DNA from: Candidatus Dormiibacterota bacterium
GTDB taxonomy: Bacteria > Chloroflexota > Dormibacteria > Aeolococcales > Aeolococcaceae
DNA: 6,204 nt
Assembly: GCA_027451645.1 (NCBI GenBank)
Contig: DAIDIX010000107.1
Location: 1-6,204, forward strand
Direction: 5' to 3'
Below, piece after piece: positions 1-5,630 of this stretch (positions are counted from its first letter, which is position 1; every line of letters starts with the position of its first letter). The notes below the pieces were generated by a model. It ran no database searches. It worked only from the letters and a program-made list of their open reading frames with translations, and was not told where the DNA came from. The position numbers and the translations under genes are program-made.

Positions 1-104
1 TCAACCTCACTGCGAACATCTACACCAATGTCATCCCTTCCCTGAAGCGTGATGCCATGGCAAGAATCGATACGCTCTTCGGCGCTGAAGCAGCGTGCAG
101 GTAG
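1..104 (+). CDS. Tyrosine recombinase/integrase, C-terminal end only (5' truncated by window)
   Basis: Reading from base 3, an open frame runs from the left edge to a TAG at 102-104 and gives 33 residues. They contain TANIYTNVIPSLKRDA followed by RIDTLF. In the phage-integrase/XerC-XerD family this is the last conserved segment: the Tyr encoded at 21-23 sits where the catalytic nucleophile lies (compare the XerD-type IYTHV), followed by a short C-terminal helix. The enzyme would cut and rejoin DNA at attachment sites through a phosphotyrosine link. The Arg-His-x-x-Arg part of the active site lies outside the window, so the call rests on the C-terminal signature alone. The next gene starts four bases after the stop, so the two are probably co-transcribed. 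The recombinase suggests that the left block belongs to an integrative element; no attachment site or tRNA gene is visible here. Confidence 0.72.
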   Translation, partial: NLTANIYTNVIPSLKRDAMARIDTLFGAEAACR

Positions 105-108
105 TGCC

Positions 109-1068
109 ATGAATCTTCTTCAGCTGGCGCTATCAGGCGCTTCACAGCTTTCCGCATGGATTCTCGGGCATCCACTCGTACAGCTCCTACTTCCTCTCCT
201 GACACCCGTCTTCCTGCGACGCATGGCGCGGTTTCTTCCTGGAAACGCACTTCCCGCTCTCATGCAGGCGCAACAACGCTCCTTCCCTGCAGCTGCAGAT
301 TCACCACCTCTCCTCATGGATGTGGAATCTCCACCCCAGGGTGACCCTGATCCCACACCTGACTACCCGATTCCATTCAAGGAGAAGAAACCCTCCACCG
401 AGGTGCTCCTTTCAATCGCACTGCTCCTCATGACGGTGCTGCTTGCAGTTGCTGAAGTCCATCTCCACGGAATACTGCAGCGTTCCTGCATGCTCATCGC
501 TGGCATCTCCGCAATCACGAGTGTTGGATGGGTTCACCTTCGTTGGGTGCGGATGCCTGCTGCACCATCGCTCCAGCAGGTGGATCTCATGACAGGTGCA
601 GCATTCGAGCAGTTCCTTGTGGCTCTGTTCCGGAAGTTTGGCTACCGTGTACGCCATACCGGACGTGTGGGTGGCGACTATGGTGGGGATCTCCTGGTGG
701 AGCGTGCAGGGAAGACCTGCGTCGTGCAGGCAAAGCGCTACTTGGGCCATGTTGGTGTTGCTGCAGTCCAGGAGGTGCTTGGAGCACGGGGTTACTATGC
801 TGCTGCTTCCGCCCTTGTGGTTACCAACTCAAGCTTCACTGACCAGGCTCGCATCCTGGCAGGCGCCAATGGTGTTGCACTTTGGGACAGGAGCACACTT
901 TGGCAGATGATGCAGCAGGTGGAGCGCACTCACACGATGCAGTTGGGAGCAATGTTCCTCGATGGGACAGCACTCATCCTGCACTTCCTCGGAATGCTCC
1001 TGTGTGCAGTGCTGAGGGAGATTGTTCCTCCAAAATCACGATCGATGCGGCATCGTCCGTCGTCTTGA
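109..1068 (+). CDS. Membrane-associated Mrr-type restriction endonuclease (319 aa)
   Basis: The C-terminal half is an Mrr_cat nuclease domain (PD-(D/E)xK fold), about residues 160-268. It begins with a helix carrying FEQFLVALFRKFGY (E167). GGDYGGDLLV supplies the catalytic Asp (D194 most likely), VVQAKRY gives the QxK motif (Q207, K209), and a closing ALVVTN...A...GVALWD segment completes the fold. Mrr-family enzymes cleave foreign or modified DNA. Ahead of it lie a hydrophobic N-terminus (residues 1-38), a Pro-rich acidic linker (about 65-90) and two probable membrane helices (about 99-117 and 123-141). A further hydrophobic stretch lies at 283-301. I chose ATG 109 because it follows the integrase TAG by four bases, with AGGTAG at 99-104 as a modest ribosome-binding site. 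The in-frame GTG at 49 would overlap the integrase by 56 bases. The membrane anchoring suggests action on DNA entering or leaving at the envelope, but that is inference. Confidence 0.82.
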   Translation: MNLLQLALSGASQLSAWILGHPLVQLLLPLLTPVFLRRMARFLPGNALPALMQAQQRSFPAAADSPPLLMDVESPPQGDPDPTPDYPIPFKEKKPSTEVLLSIALLLMTVLLAVAEVHLHGILQRSCMLIAGISAITSVGWVHLRWVRMPAAPSLQQVDLMTGAAFEQFLVALFRKFGYRVRHTGRVGGDYGGDLLVERAGKTCVVQAKRYLGHVGVAAVQEVLGARGYYAAASALVVTNSSFTDQARILAGANGVALWDRSTLWQMMQQVERTHTMQLGAMFLDGTALILHFLGMLLCAVLREIVPPKSRSMRHRPSS

Positions 1069-1092
1069 CATGCAGCACTCCGCTGGTATGAT
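1065..1092 (+). promoter_or_regulatory. Strong sigma70-type promoter for the ATPase-peptidase pair
   Basis: TTGACA at 1065-1070 is a perfect -35 box and TATGAT at 1087-1092 matches 5 of 6 -10 positions. The spacing is 16 bases. A TG one base before the -10 (TGGTATGAT) makes it an extended -10. The -35 overlaps the TGA stop of the Mrr gene (1066-1068). Transcription would start near 1099, leaving a leader of only about 14 bases before the TTG start at 1113. The ATPase and M48 genes can therefore be expressed independently of the integrase and Mrr genes. Confidence 0.75.
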
Positions 1093-1100
1093 CAACAACA

Positions 1101-1106
1101 AAAGGG
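1101..1106 (+). promoter_or_regulatory. Ribosome-binding site fixing the TTG start of the ATPase
   Basis: AAAGGG lies six bases before TTG 1113. The frame has a stop (TGA 1089-1091) just upstream, and the first in-frame ATG lies after the Walker A motif. TTG 1113 (or, less likely, CTG 1107) must therefore be the start. Confidence 0.6.
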
Positions 1107-1112
1107 CTGTCG

Positions 1113-2357
1113 TTGGAGCTTCCCCAGAAGTACACCACCCCTCTTGGTTTCGATCCTCTTGGAAACCAGCCACTCCTTCTTGAACTGCCACGTGACATCT
1201 CGCACCATGTCACCCTTCTTGGCGTTACAGGTTCTGGCAAGACAACTACTGCAGTGACCCTCATGGAGGGCGCTGCTGCTGCCGGAATGGCGATTCTCAT
1301 TGTCGATGCCAAGGGAGGAAGTCTTAGAAGCATTGCGCGGACACTTGCTGCGAATGCACATCTCCCCTACAGGGAAGTTGTTCCAGGATTCCCAACGTCT
1401 CTTGGGTACAACCCCTGCCGACTCGGGTCCCGATCCCAGGTTGCAGACAAGATCGTCTCGTCCTTCAACCATGGAGGGGCTTCCGATATCTACCGCCTCA
1501 TCGGCCAGGAAGCGCTTGCTCTCCTCACGGGGAGTCTCCGTGCACTGCACCAGGAGGTCACCATCCGTCGCCTCCGTCAGGAGCTCAACCGGTACCGGAT
1601 GCCGGGCCTTGCAAAGGAGCTCCAGGACACTGATCCCGATCTTGCTGCAGATCTCATCGATCTTGCAAAACGGGGACGCGTTGCCTATGACGCGCTTGAC
1701 GGGATGCGCTCAAGGCTCGGTGCCCTCCTCCACGGCGCGTACGGGGAGGTCTTCGATCATCTGGAGCATGAACTTGATCTCATGGCAGCACTCAGTGAGC
1801 AGGGTGTGACCTACATCAGTCTTCCTGCACTCGCTGTCAGTGCAGACACGGCACTCATGGCACGGGTCCTCATCCAGGATCTGAAGCAGATCGCCTACGA
1901 GCGTCTCCAGCAGAATGACACGAGACCCTGCCTCCTCATCCTCGACGAGTTTGCAGCCCTCGATGATCCAGACCAGATCAACGACCTCCTCCGGCAGGCC
2001 CGTGAGGCAAGGCTCTGCACTGTAGTCAGCACCCAGCACCTCCCTGATGCCCTGAGCGCATACGGACTTCGCATGTCACTCCTTGGTGCTGGAACACTCA
2101 TCGCCCACAGGACTGTTGCCGAGGACGCGATTGCTGTTGCAGAAACGATTGGGACGGAAACCAGGAATGAGGTCACACGCTCCTTCGACCAGGGAGTGAA
2201 CACTGGTGCTGGCTCAGTGCGACGGGTTGACTCCTTCATCATCGCCCCCAATGACATCAAGCAGTTCCGAACCGGCGAGGCAGCAGTCCTGATCTCTGTC
2301 GGAACACGCCGTGTTCAACACATCATCGTCCACCCCACACCAGGAGGTCTGTCATGA
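1113..2357 (+). CDS. TraG/TraD/VirD4-type DNA-translocase ATPase (414 aa)
   Basis: This is a P-loop ATPase of the FtsK/HerA superfamily, closest by motif to type IV coupling proteins. Walker A is GVTGSGKTT at residues 37-45. It is followed by IVDAKGGS at 63-70, which matches the DPKG strand of TraG/VirD4 proteins. Walker B is LLILDEF at 274-280. The VVSTQHLPDAL segment at 304-314 carries the sensor Gln (Q308) typical of the TraG/TraD C-terminal domain. A helical, charged middle region (about 140-230) corresponds to the all-alpha insertion. Such proteins form hexamers that pump or recruit DNA at the membrane. At 414 residues it is short, and it lacks the N-terminal membrane helices usual in VirD4. 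It may dock on a membrane partner such as the Mrr or M48 protein; that is inference. It starts with TTG and ends in an ATGA overlap with the next gene. A HerA-like defence ATPase is the main alternative. Confidence 0.8.
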   Translation: MELPQKYTTPLGFDPLGNQPLLLELPRDISHHVTLLGVTGSGKTTTAVTLMEGAAAAGMAILIVDAKGGSLRSIARTLAANAHLPYREVVPGFPTSLGYNPCRLGSRSQVADKIVSSFNHGGASDIYRLIGQEALALLTGSLRALHQEVTIRRLRQELNRYRMPGLAKELQDTDPDLAADLIDLAKRGRVAYDALDGMRSRLGALLHGAYGEVFDHLEHELDLMAALSEQGVTYISLPALAVSADTALMARVLIQDLKQIAYERLQQNDTRPCLLILDEFAALDDPDQINDLLRQAREARLCTVVSTQHLPDALSAYGLRMSLLGAGTLIAHRTVAEDAIAVAETIGTETRNEVTRSFDQGVNTGAGSVRRVDSFIIAPNDIKQFRTGEAAVLISVGTRRVQHIIVHPTPGGLS

Positions 2358-3415
2358 TACGTACCCGTAGGCGCAGCCTTGCCCAAATGCATGATGGGAT
2401 GCCATCCCAGTATCCAACCATCACCTCATGGCTCCTCTCAGGCATCCGTAGACAGGGACTTGGAACTTTGCTCATTGCGACAGCAGCAGGATGGTCTGGG
2501 ATCTGGCTTGTGCTCTGGATCGCTTCCCTTGCTGGCATCGCCGGTGCAATCGCGGGAGTGGTTGGTGCGAACAGTGCAGTTCCAGGACTTTTCCAGTCCA
2601 TGTTCGGCCCAAGTGGATCAGTCCTTGGGCTGGTTGTTGGTGCAGTGATGGGCCTCATCGGAGGAACACTTGGTGCACTTGGCACCATGATCCTCGCCTC
2701 TCCCGTGTCATTTTTCATCTCAATAGCAGGAGGAGCGCTCCTGAGCTATCTGATTGTGGTCTATCTCGTGTGGGCTGAGGACTGGATCATGGTGCTCCGC
2801 GGCTACAGAAGGCTCTCCAACCGGGAGCGAGCCCGACTGGATCCAATTCTTCGTGATGTTGCGAGGCGCATGGGTCTTGCAACCACTCCCCGCATGCTCA
2901 TTGCTGATGATGGTTCACGACATGCTGCCACGTACCTGCGGCACATTGTCATTGGAAAGCTCCTCTTCGATGAGGTGTCTAATGCTGCGCTTGCGGGCAT
3001 CCTTGCCCACGAGCTTCACCACTGGAATGCTGGCGACACATTGGGACTCAAATTCGTGTTTGCCAGTGCCATGCCAGTCATCCTGTTCTATGACTTGGGA
3101 GCCCTTCTCACGCAAACTCGAAATGCTCTCCTGATGATCTTGGGATGGGCAGTACTTTGGCCCGCCTGGGTGATCATGCATCTTTTGATTGAACCGCTTG
3201 TTGCAGCAAGAAGCAGGACCAAGATCGAATACGAATGCGATGCCAAGGTCGAGAACATCGGATACGGAGAAGGCTTGATTCATGCACTGATGTACTTTGG
3301 CGACTTCGAGAAGGGATCCAGTGGATGGTTACAGGTGTTGTCGCATACACATCCTCCGATCGAGCTGAGATTGGAGCAGCTAATGAGGAATGAAATCACA
3401 TACAAGGTCGCTTGA
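2354..3415 (+). CDS. M48-family (HtpX-like) membrane zinc metallopeptidase (353 aa)
   Basis: ILAHELHHW supplies the zincin motif HExxH (H219, E220, H223). EYECDA at 292-297 supplies the third zinc ligand (E292), matching the ExxAD motif of HtpX/M48 with Cys in place of Ala. A downstream SHTHPPIELRLEQL (330-343) is the THPP segment typical of the family's C-terminus. Probable membrane segments lie at about 36-70, 88-113, 117-140, 233-252 and 258-280. The Gly/Ala-rich pair at 88-113 is longer than in E. coli HtpX, and the total is also longer than that protein (about 290 residues). M48 enzymes degrade or process membrane proteins, with the active site facing the cytoplasm in HtpX. ATG 2354 is set by a perfect AGGAGG at 2342-2347 and overlaps the ATPase stop (ATGA), so the two are translationally coupled. 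It may process components of the same complex; no direct evidence for a substrate. Confidence 0.88.
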   Translation: MIRTRRRSLAQMHDGMPSQYPTITSWLLSGIRRQGLGTLLIATAAGWSGIWLVLWIASLAGIAGAIAGVVGANSAVPGLFQSMFGPSGSVLGLVVGAVMGLIGGTLGALGTMILASPVSFFISIAGGALLSYLIVVYLVWAEDWIMVLRGYRRLSNRERARLDPILRDVARRMGLATTPRMLIADDGSRHAATYLRHIVIGKLLFDEVSNAALAGILAHELHHWNAGDTLGLKFVFASAMPVILFYDLGALLTQTRNALLMILGWAVLWPAWVIMHLLIEPLVAARSRTKIEYECDAKVENIGYGEGLIHALMYFGDFEKGSSGWLQVLSHTHPPIELRLEQLMRNEITYKVA

Positions 3416-3455
3416 GAATGAGAATAAGAGGCAAACATGGATAACGTCAACGTAC

Positions 3456-3480
3456 GCGGATACTTCACGTAACCGCTTTC
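3456..3480 (+). terminator. Possible weak hairpin terminator or attenuator after the M48 gene
   Basis: GCGG-A-TAC at 3456-3463 pairs with GTA-A-CCGC at 3469-3476 (one A.A mismatch) around a five-base loop, TTCAC. Only three T residues follow, so intrinsic termination would be inefficient. It lies about 40 bases after the peptidase stop, with no further gene of that operon before the lipoprotein. Confidence 0.3.
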
Positions 3481-3510
3481 GGCCTCCTCATAGCAGTACA
3501 TAGATATGGA

Positions 3511-3539
3511 TTGCCGGATCGCGAGGAGAATTGGATACT
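3511..3539 (+). promoter_or_regulatory. Weak candidate promoter for the small lipoprotein gene
   Basis: TTGCCG at 3511-3516 and GATACT at 3534-3539 each match the sigma70 boxes at 4 of 6 positions, with 17-base spacing. Initiation would fall near 3546, at the edge of the palindrome 3548-3560. The match is modest and could be chance. Confidence 0.25.
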
Positions 3540-3547
3540 CAGGGTAG

Positions 3548-3560
3548 ATTGTTTAACAAT
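3548..3560. promoter_or_regulatory. 13-bp perfect palindrome, candidate operator
   Basis: ATTGTT-T-AACAAT is a perfect inverted repeat with 6-bp arms and a one-base centre. It lies five bases before the AGGAAAG ribosome-binding site (3566-3572) of the lipoprotein gene. Its position just downstream of a possible start point would suit a repressor site. No cognate regulator is encoded in the window. Confidence 0.35.
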
Positions 3561-3579
3561 CCCTTAGGAAAGAAGCGTC

Positions 3580-4086
3580 ATGCAAAGCCTCAGCCACCTT
3601 GGCATCCTTGCGGTCACCACATTCACCGTAACCTCTTGCGGCATGAATGCCAGCAGTGGCTCGATACCACCAACTCCACACCGATCTCACCCCCACACTC
3701 TTGCGAGCATTCCTGGAGTTCCTGAAGGGGTAATCCAATATGGCTACGTAACAGTGACAGCTGCTCCACGAAAAGCCCACACAGTGTCCGAGAAGCAGGC
3801 ACAGGCAACTGCCTTGTCCATACTCAGTTCACAAGGATTCGAGTCTCAATTGCAGTTCAAGGGAGCTGTCCTGGCTGACATAACAAACCGGTCTGTTGCA
3901 CCGCCGAAGTCGAGCTTTGACTGGCTTCTCATCTACTTCAGCTCCTCTGGCCTACAAGACGGTCAAGGCTGTACACCGACGTTCTGCCAGCGACCTTACC
4001 ACTACTACCATGTCGCCATTAGCGCAACGTCCGGACAGATCGACAATACATACACAGGAGTCATCCCGGTAAACCACCCAACCTGA
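3580..4086 (+). CDS. Small secreted lipoprotein of unknown function (168 aa)
   Basis: The start is fixed by AGGAAAG at 3566-3572, seven bases before ATG, and by an in-frame TAG at 3565-3567. The N-terminus is a signal peptide with a hydrophobic core (residues 7-18) and lipobox V17-T-S-C20. It is unusual in having no Lys or Arg before the core, only His6. A Ser/Pro/His-rich linker (22-46) would follow the lipidated Cys. The folded part (about 50-165) has a Lys/Ala-rich helix (VSEKQAQATALSILSSQG), then strands DWLLIYF and YHYYHVAISATSGQI ending in SGQIDNTYTG. The helix, strand and A-x-SG-x-I order recalls PepSY-like small domains, but I do not claim membership. C131 and C136 could form a disulphide. 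The product would be anchored on the outer face of the membrane. It stands alone between two intergenic regions. Confidence 0.75.
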   Translation: MQSLSHLGILAVTTFTVTSCGMNASSGSIPPTPHRSHPHTLASIPGVPEGVIQYGYVTVTAAPRKAHTVSEKQAQATALSILSSQGFESQLQFKGAVLADITNRSVAPPKSSFDWLLIYFSSSGLQDGQGCTPTFCQRPYHYYHVAISATSGQIDNTYTGVIPVNHPT

Positions 4087-4092
4087 CTGTAG

Positions 4093-4155
4093 GTTCTCCC
4101 ATTCGGTCGTCTATTGCGAATGACCGTCAAGGTCCGACCGATAGGACTCCGGATC
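4093..4155 (+). repeat. Degenerate intergenic repeat, copy A
   Basis: This copy shares, in the same order as copy B, the exact blocks GTTCTC (4093), CGGTC (4104), GAATGACCG (4118-4126), CGATAGGA (4139-4146) and CCGGATC (4149-4155). The spacers differ and are shorter than in copy B. TCGGTCG (4103-4109) can also pair with CGACCGA (4135-4141), so a folded RNA is possible. Confidence 0.4.
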
Positions 4156-4190
4156 TCAGCCGACCTTCTAATATCTCATTCTCGTATCCC

Positions 4191-4283
4191 GTTCTCACAA
4201 GAGCGGTCTCCACGGTGTTTTGAGAATGACCGAGAGACGCACCGAGCTGACACGATAGGATGTCCTTGCGTCGCGGCCGGATC
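4191..4283 (+). repeat. Degenerate intergenic repeat, copy B
   Basis: This is the second copy of the block series: GTTCTC (4191), CGGTC (4204), GAATGACCG (4224-4232), CGATAGGA (4253-4260) and CCGGATC (4277-4283). It is about 30 bases longer than copy A because of inserted spacer sequence. The colinear order is the main evidence, since each block alone is short enough to occur by chance. Confidence 0.4.
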
Positions 4284-4313
4284 ACCGGGTCCGACGAACT
4301 TTAAAACCGTTGA

Positions 4314-4325
4314 GAGGCATGCCTC
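4314..4325. promoter_or_regulatory. 12-bp perfect palindrome in the intergenic region
   Basis: GAGGCATGCCTC equals its own reverse complement and has no spacer. It lies about 120 bases before the zincin start. It could be a dimeric regulator site or a restriction or modification target; nothing else in the window tells these apart. Confidence 0.3.
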
Positions 4326-4410
4326 CTGGGGCCGATTTCCTCACCTTCCGCCGTCATTTGATCTCAGATGTAACCTCCTGCAATGTATGTCAACGCACTC
4401 ATAGATGGTA

Positions 4411-4433
4411 TTGACCGCAACGTTGACCGCAAC
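4411..4433 (+). repeat. Tandem 11-bp direct repeat before the zincin operon
   Basis: TTGACCGCAAC occurs at 4411-4421 and again at 4423-4433, separated by one base (12-base period). The second copy ends three bases before the AGGAAG ribosome-binding site (4436-4441). Two copies about one helical turn apart fit cooperative binding by a regulator. Each begins with a -35-like TTGACC, but no -10 box follows at the right distance. Confidence 0.55.
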
Positions 4434-4447
4434 CCAGGAAGTCATAC

Positions 4448-5167
4448 ATGGTTACAGATGGACAGACACCCTCAGCTCTTCGTACTGACAGTGCTAGCCT
4501 GAGTGCTATGGGTGGCTTTGCAAGTGGTGGAATACAGCGCTCTGGTCTCTACTCAAGCCAGAAGTTCACAAACTGGACTCCTCATGACCCATATTGGTCA
4601 GAAGTTGACGCCCTTCCTGGAAGATGCAAACCAGTTCAGAATGTCCCGAGAATAGATGCAGAGGATCTCCCCATATACGATCGGCCCCTTTCACCAGGGT
4701 TTGTCCGTCCGTGTTCTGTTCAGGACATCCTCGAAGTTCTGGTGAATATTCCTGGTGAATACCTCATTGGTCTTAGGGGTGTGTTCCTCATGGCTGGAAC
4801 CGCAAAGCAGGCCCGACGTCAGTCTCTCACCTACGGTATATATGCCAACGATACAATCTACCTGTTCCCTATTTCTCAGTTGAAGCTTGAAAATGGCATC
4901 TACATTAGTTCCAAAGCATGGGATGTTCCTGTCTACGAACGCTTTGGCTTCGTTGTGGAACCATCTCAGCACAGCAAATTTCGAGTACGGTTCTCATCCG
5001 AACAGTTGCGTTCCCTATTCCTCTATGATGTCCTTCTTCATGAGATTGGCCATCACATTGAAGGCATTCGAAGAAGTGGCGAATCTGAGAGATATGCAAG
5101 ATGGTTTGCTGAGTTTCAAGCAGCACGATTGAAGAACGTGGATCCTGATCATTCAAGCGTACGATGA
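4448..5167 (+). CDS. Putative HEIGHH zincin metallopeptidase (239 aa)
   Basis: LLHEIGHHIE (residues 196-205) is a zincin HExxH motif with H198, E199 and H202. GESERYARWFAEF (211-223) follows closely and matches the E-x-x-A-x-x-F-A helix of ImmA/IrrE-type peptidases, so E214 (or E212) is the likely third zinc ligand. Before this lie a polar, probably flexible N-terminus (1-85) and a segment, EYLIGLRGVFLMAG, reminiscent of the strand that precedes the active site in small phage and plasmid zincins. There is no signal peptide and no membrane helix, so the protein should be cytoplasmic. ImmA/IrrE peptidases cleave repressors in mobile elements and stress responses, but no HTH domain or repressor gene is in view, so that role is only a guess. 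The start is set by AGGAAG at 4436-4441, six bases before ATG. Its stop overlaps the next small ORF as ATGA. The base use is visibly more A/T-rich than in 109-3415. Confidence 0.75.
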   Translation: MVTDGQTPSALRTDSASLSAMGGFASGGIQRSGLYSSQKFTNWTPHDPYWSEVDALPGRCKPVQNVPRIDAEDLPIYDRPLSPGFVRPCSVQDILEVLVNIPGEYLIGLRGVFLMAGTAKQARRQSLTYGIYANDTIYLFPISQLKLENGIYISSKAWDVPVYERFGFVVEPSQHSKFRVRFSSEQLRSLFLYDVLLHEIGHHIEGIRRSGESERYARWFAEFQAARLKNVDPDHSSVR

Positions 5168-5298
5168 CCTACAATCTCCTTCAAGCCAACCATGCGATAT
5201 TCCATGGAATGAATTGTCTCAGAGCCTTACGCCAAGAGTATTGTCTGCAGCAAGTTGACAGCCAGCCTCAGAGATCAAACTTGGGATATTGGCGATGA
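5164..5298 (+). CDS. Small ORF coupled by ATGA overlaps at both ends (44 aa)
   Basis: ATG 5164-5166 overlaps the zincin stop (TGA 5165-5167), and the stop TGA 5296-5298 overlaps ATG 5295-5297 of the next gene. The frame therefore fills the otherwise empty gap between two genes exactly. The product starts MTYNLLQANHAIFHGMN and ends LGYWR. It is polar with three residues each of Asn and Arg or more, six Gln and two Cys (residues 18 and 27), and has no membrane segment or recognised domain. There is no good ribosome-binding site, so translation would rely on ribosomes terminating on the zincin message. It could be a real small partner of its neighbours, or a translational bridge whose peptide does not matter. 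Chance creation of both overlaps is unlikely but not excluded. Confidence 0.5.
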   Translation: MTYNLLQANHAIFHGMNCLRALRQEYCLQQVDSQPQRSNLGYWR

Positions 5299-5612
5299 GT
5301 GTAACAGGATCGAGTGTTCCGCTCTTTGTGTTTGGCATTGCAGCTCTTGCAGCAGCACTTTTTGTTCTTATCATTGTCATAAGCAATAAGAGGCGCCAGA
5401 ACGTCAAGGTTAGGTCTCCCCTATCTACTCGTCAACTTCTCAAGAGACTTTCCATGTCAGTGATTTCCTGGTCGATTCTGTCTGTCATATTGATAGTTAT
5501 TGAACCATCTCTACGACCAGAACTCCTTCCAGCAGCAGTGGTGACCTTAATTCTTTCACTCGGCTTCGGCACGCTTATAGTACTTCTGCACAGTCGTGAA
5601 CGAAGCAGATAG
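5295..5612 (+). CDS. Three-helix membrane protein of unknown function (105 aa)
   Basis: Three strongly hydrophobic segments lie at about residues 8-30, 53-70 and 77-98. A basic loop, NKRRQNVKVR (31-40), separates the first two, and a basic tail (RERSR) ends the protein. By the positive-inside rule, the first loop and the C-terminus would be cytoplasmic and the N-terminus outside. I do not recognise the family. ATG 5295 is chosen because it overlaps the stop of the 44-codon ORF and has GGGA at 5283-5286 eight bases upstream. The in-frame TTG at 5289 is too close to that site. It lies 18 bases before the lipoprotein gene, in one transcription unit with the zincin. It might anchor the zincin or the lipoprotein at the membrane, which is inference from position only. 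Confidence 0.72.
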   Translation: MSVTGSSVPLFVFGIAALAAALFVLIIVISNKRRQNVKVRSPLSTRQLLKRLSMSVISWSILSVILIVIEPSLRPELLPAAVVTLILSLGFGTLIVLLHSRERSR

Positions 5613-5630
5613 CAATTACAGGAGATAATC

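Larger units (their letters stand above)
4087..4447. other. 361-base non-coding stretch with repeats and palindromes
   Basis: No convincing gene is present. The one open frame here (4114-4404, +) has no ribosome-binding site, begins and ends without relation to its neighbours, and its 96 residues resemble no protein family I know. The stretch holds two degenerate colinear copies of a sequence block (4093-4155 and 4191-4283), an 8-bp inverted repeat (TCATTCTC 4176-4183, GAGAATGA 4222-4229), a perfect palindrome at 4314-4325 and a tandem direct repeat at 4411-4433. I saw no clear -35/-10 pair for the downstream operon and no terminator with a T tract. Confidence 0.6.

Noticed and set aside
49..108. 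N-terminal extension of the Mrr gene from GTG 49 or ATG 52
   Set aside because: It overlaps the end of the integrase frame by over 50 bases and has no ribosome-binding site as good as that before ATG 109.
412..750. 112-codon open frame on the - strand rich in Cys and His
   Set aside because: Antisense to the Mrr catalytic domain, with no independent signals.
1092..1550. 152-codon open frame on the - strand
   Set aside because: Antisense to the Walker A region of the ATPase and across its promoter; it is explained by the codon pattern of the real gene.
3412..4229. 10-bp direct repeat TTGAGAATGA at 3412-3421 and 4220-4229
   Set aside because: A 10-mer pair is expected several times by chance in 6 kb, and the first copy overlaps the M48 stop codon.
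4114..4404. 96-codon open frame in the intergenic region
   Set aside because: No ribosome-binding site and no recognisable domain; it runs through the degenerate repeats, and its composition looks random.
5289..5294. TTG 5289 as start of the three-helix protein
   Set aside because: It lies only two bases after the GGGA site. ATG 5295 has proper spacing and the ATGA overlap.
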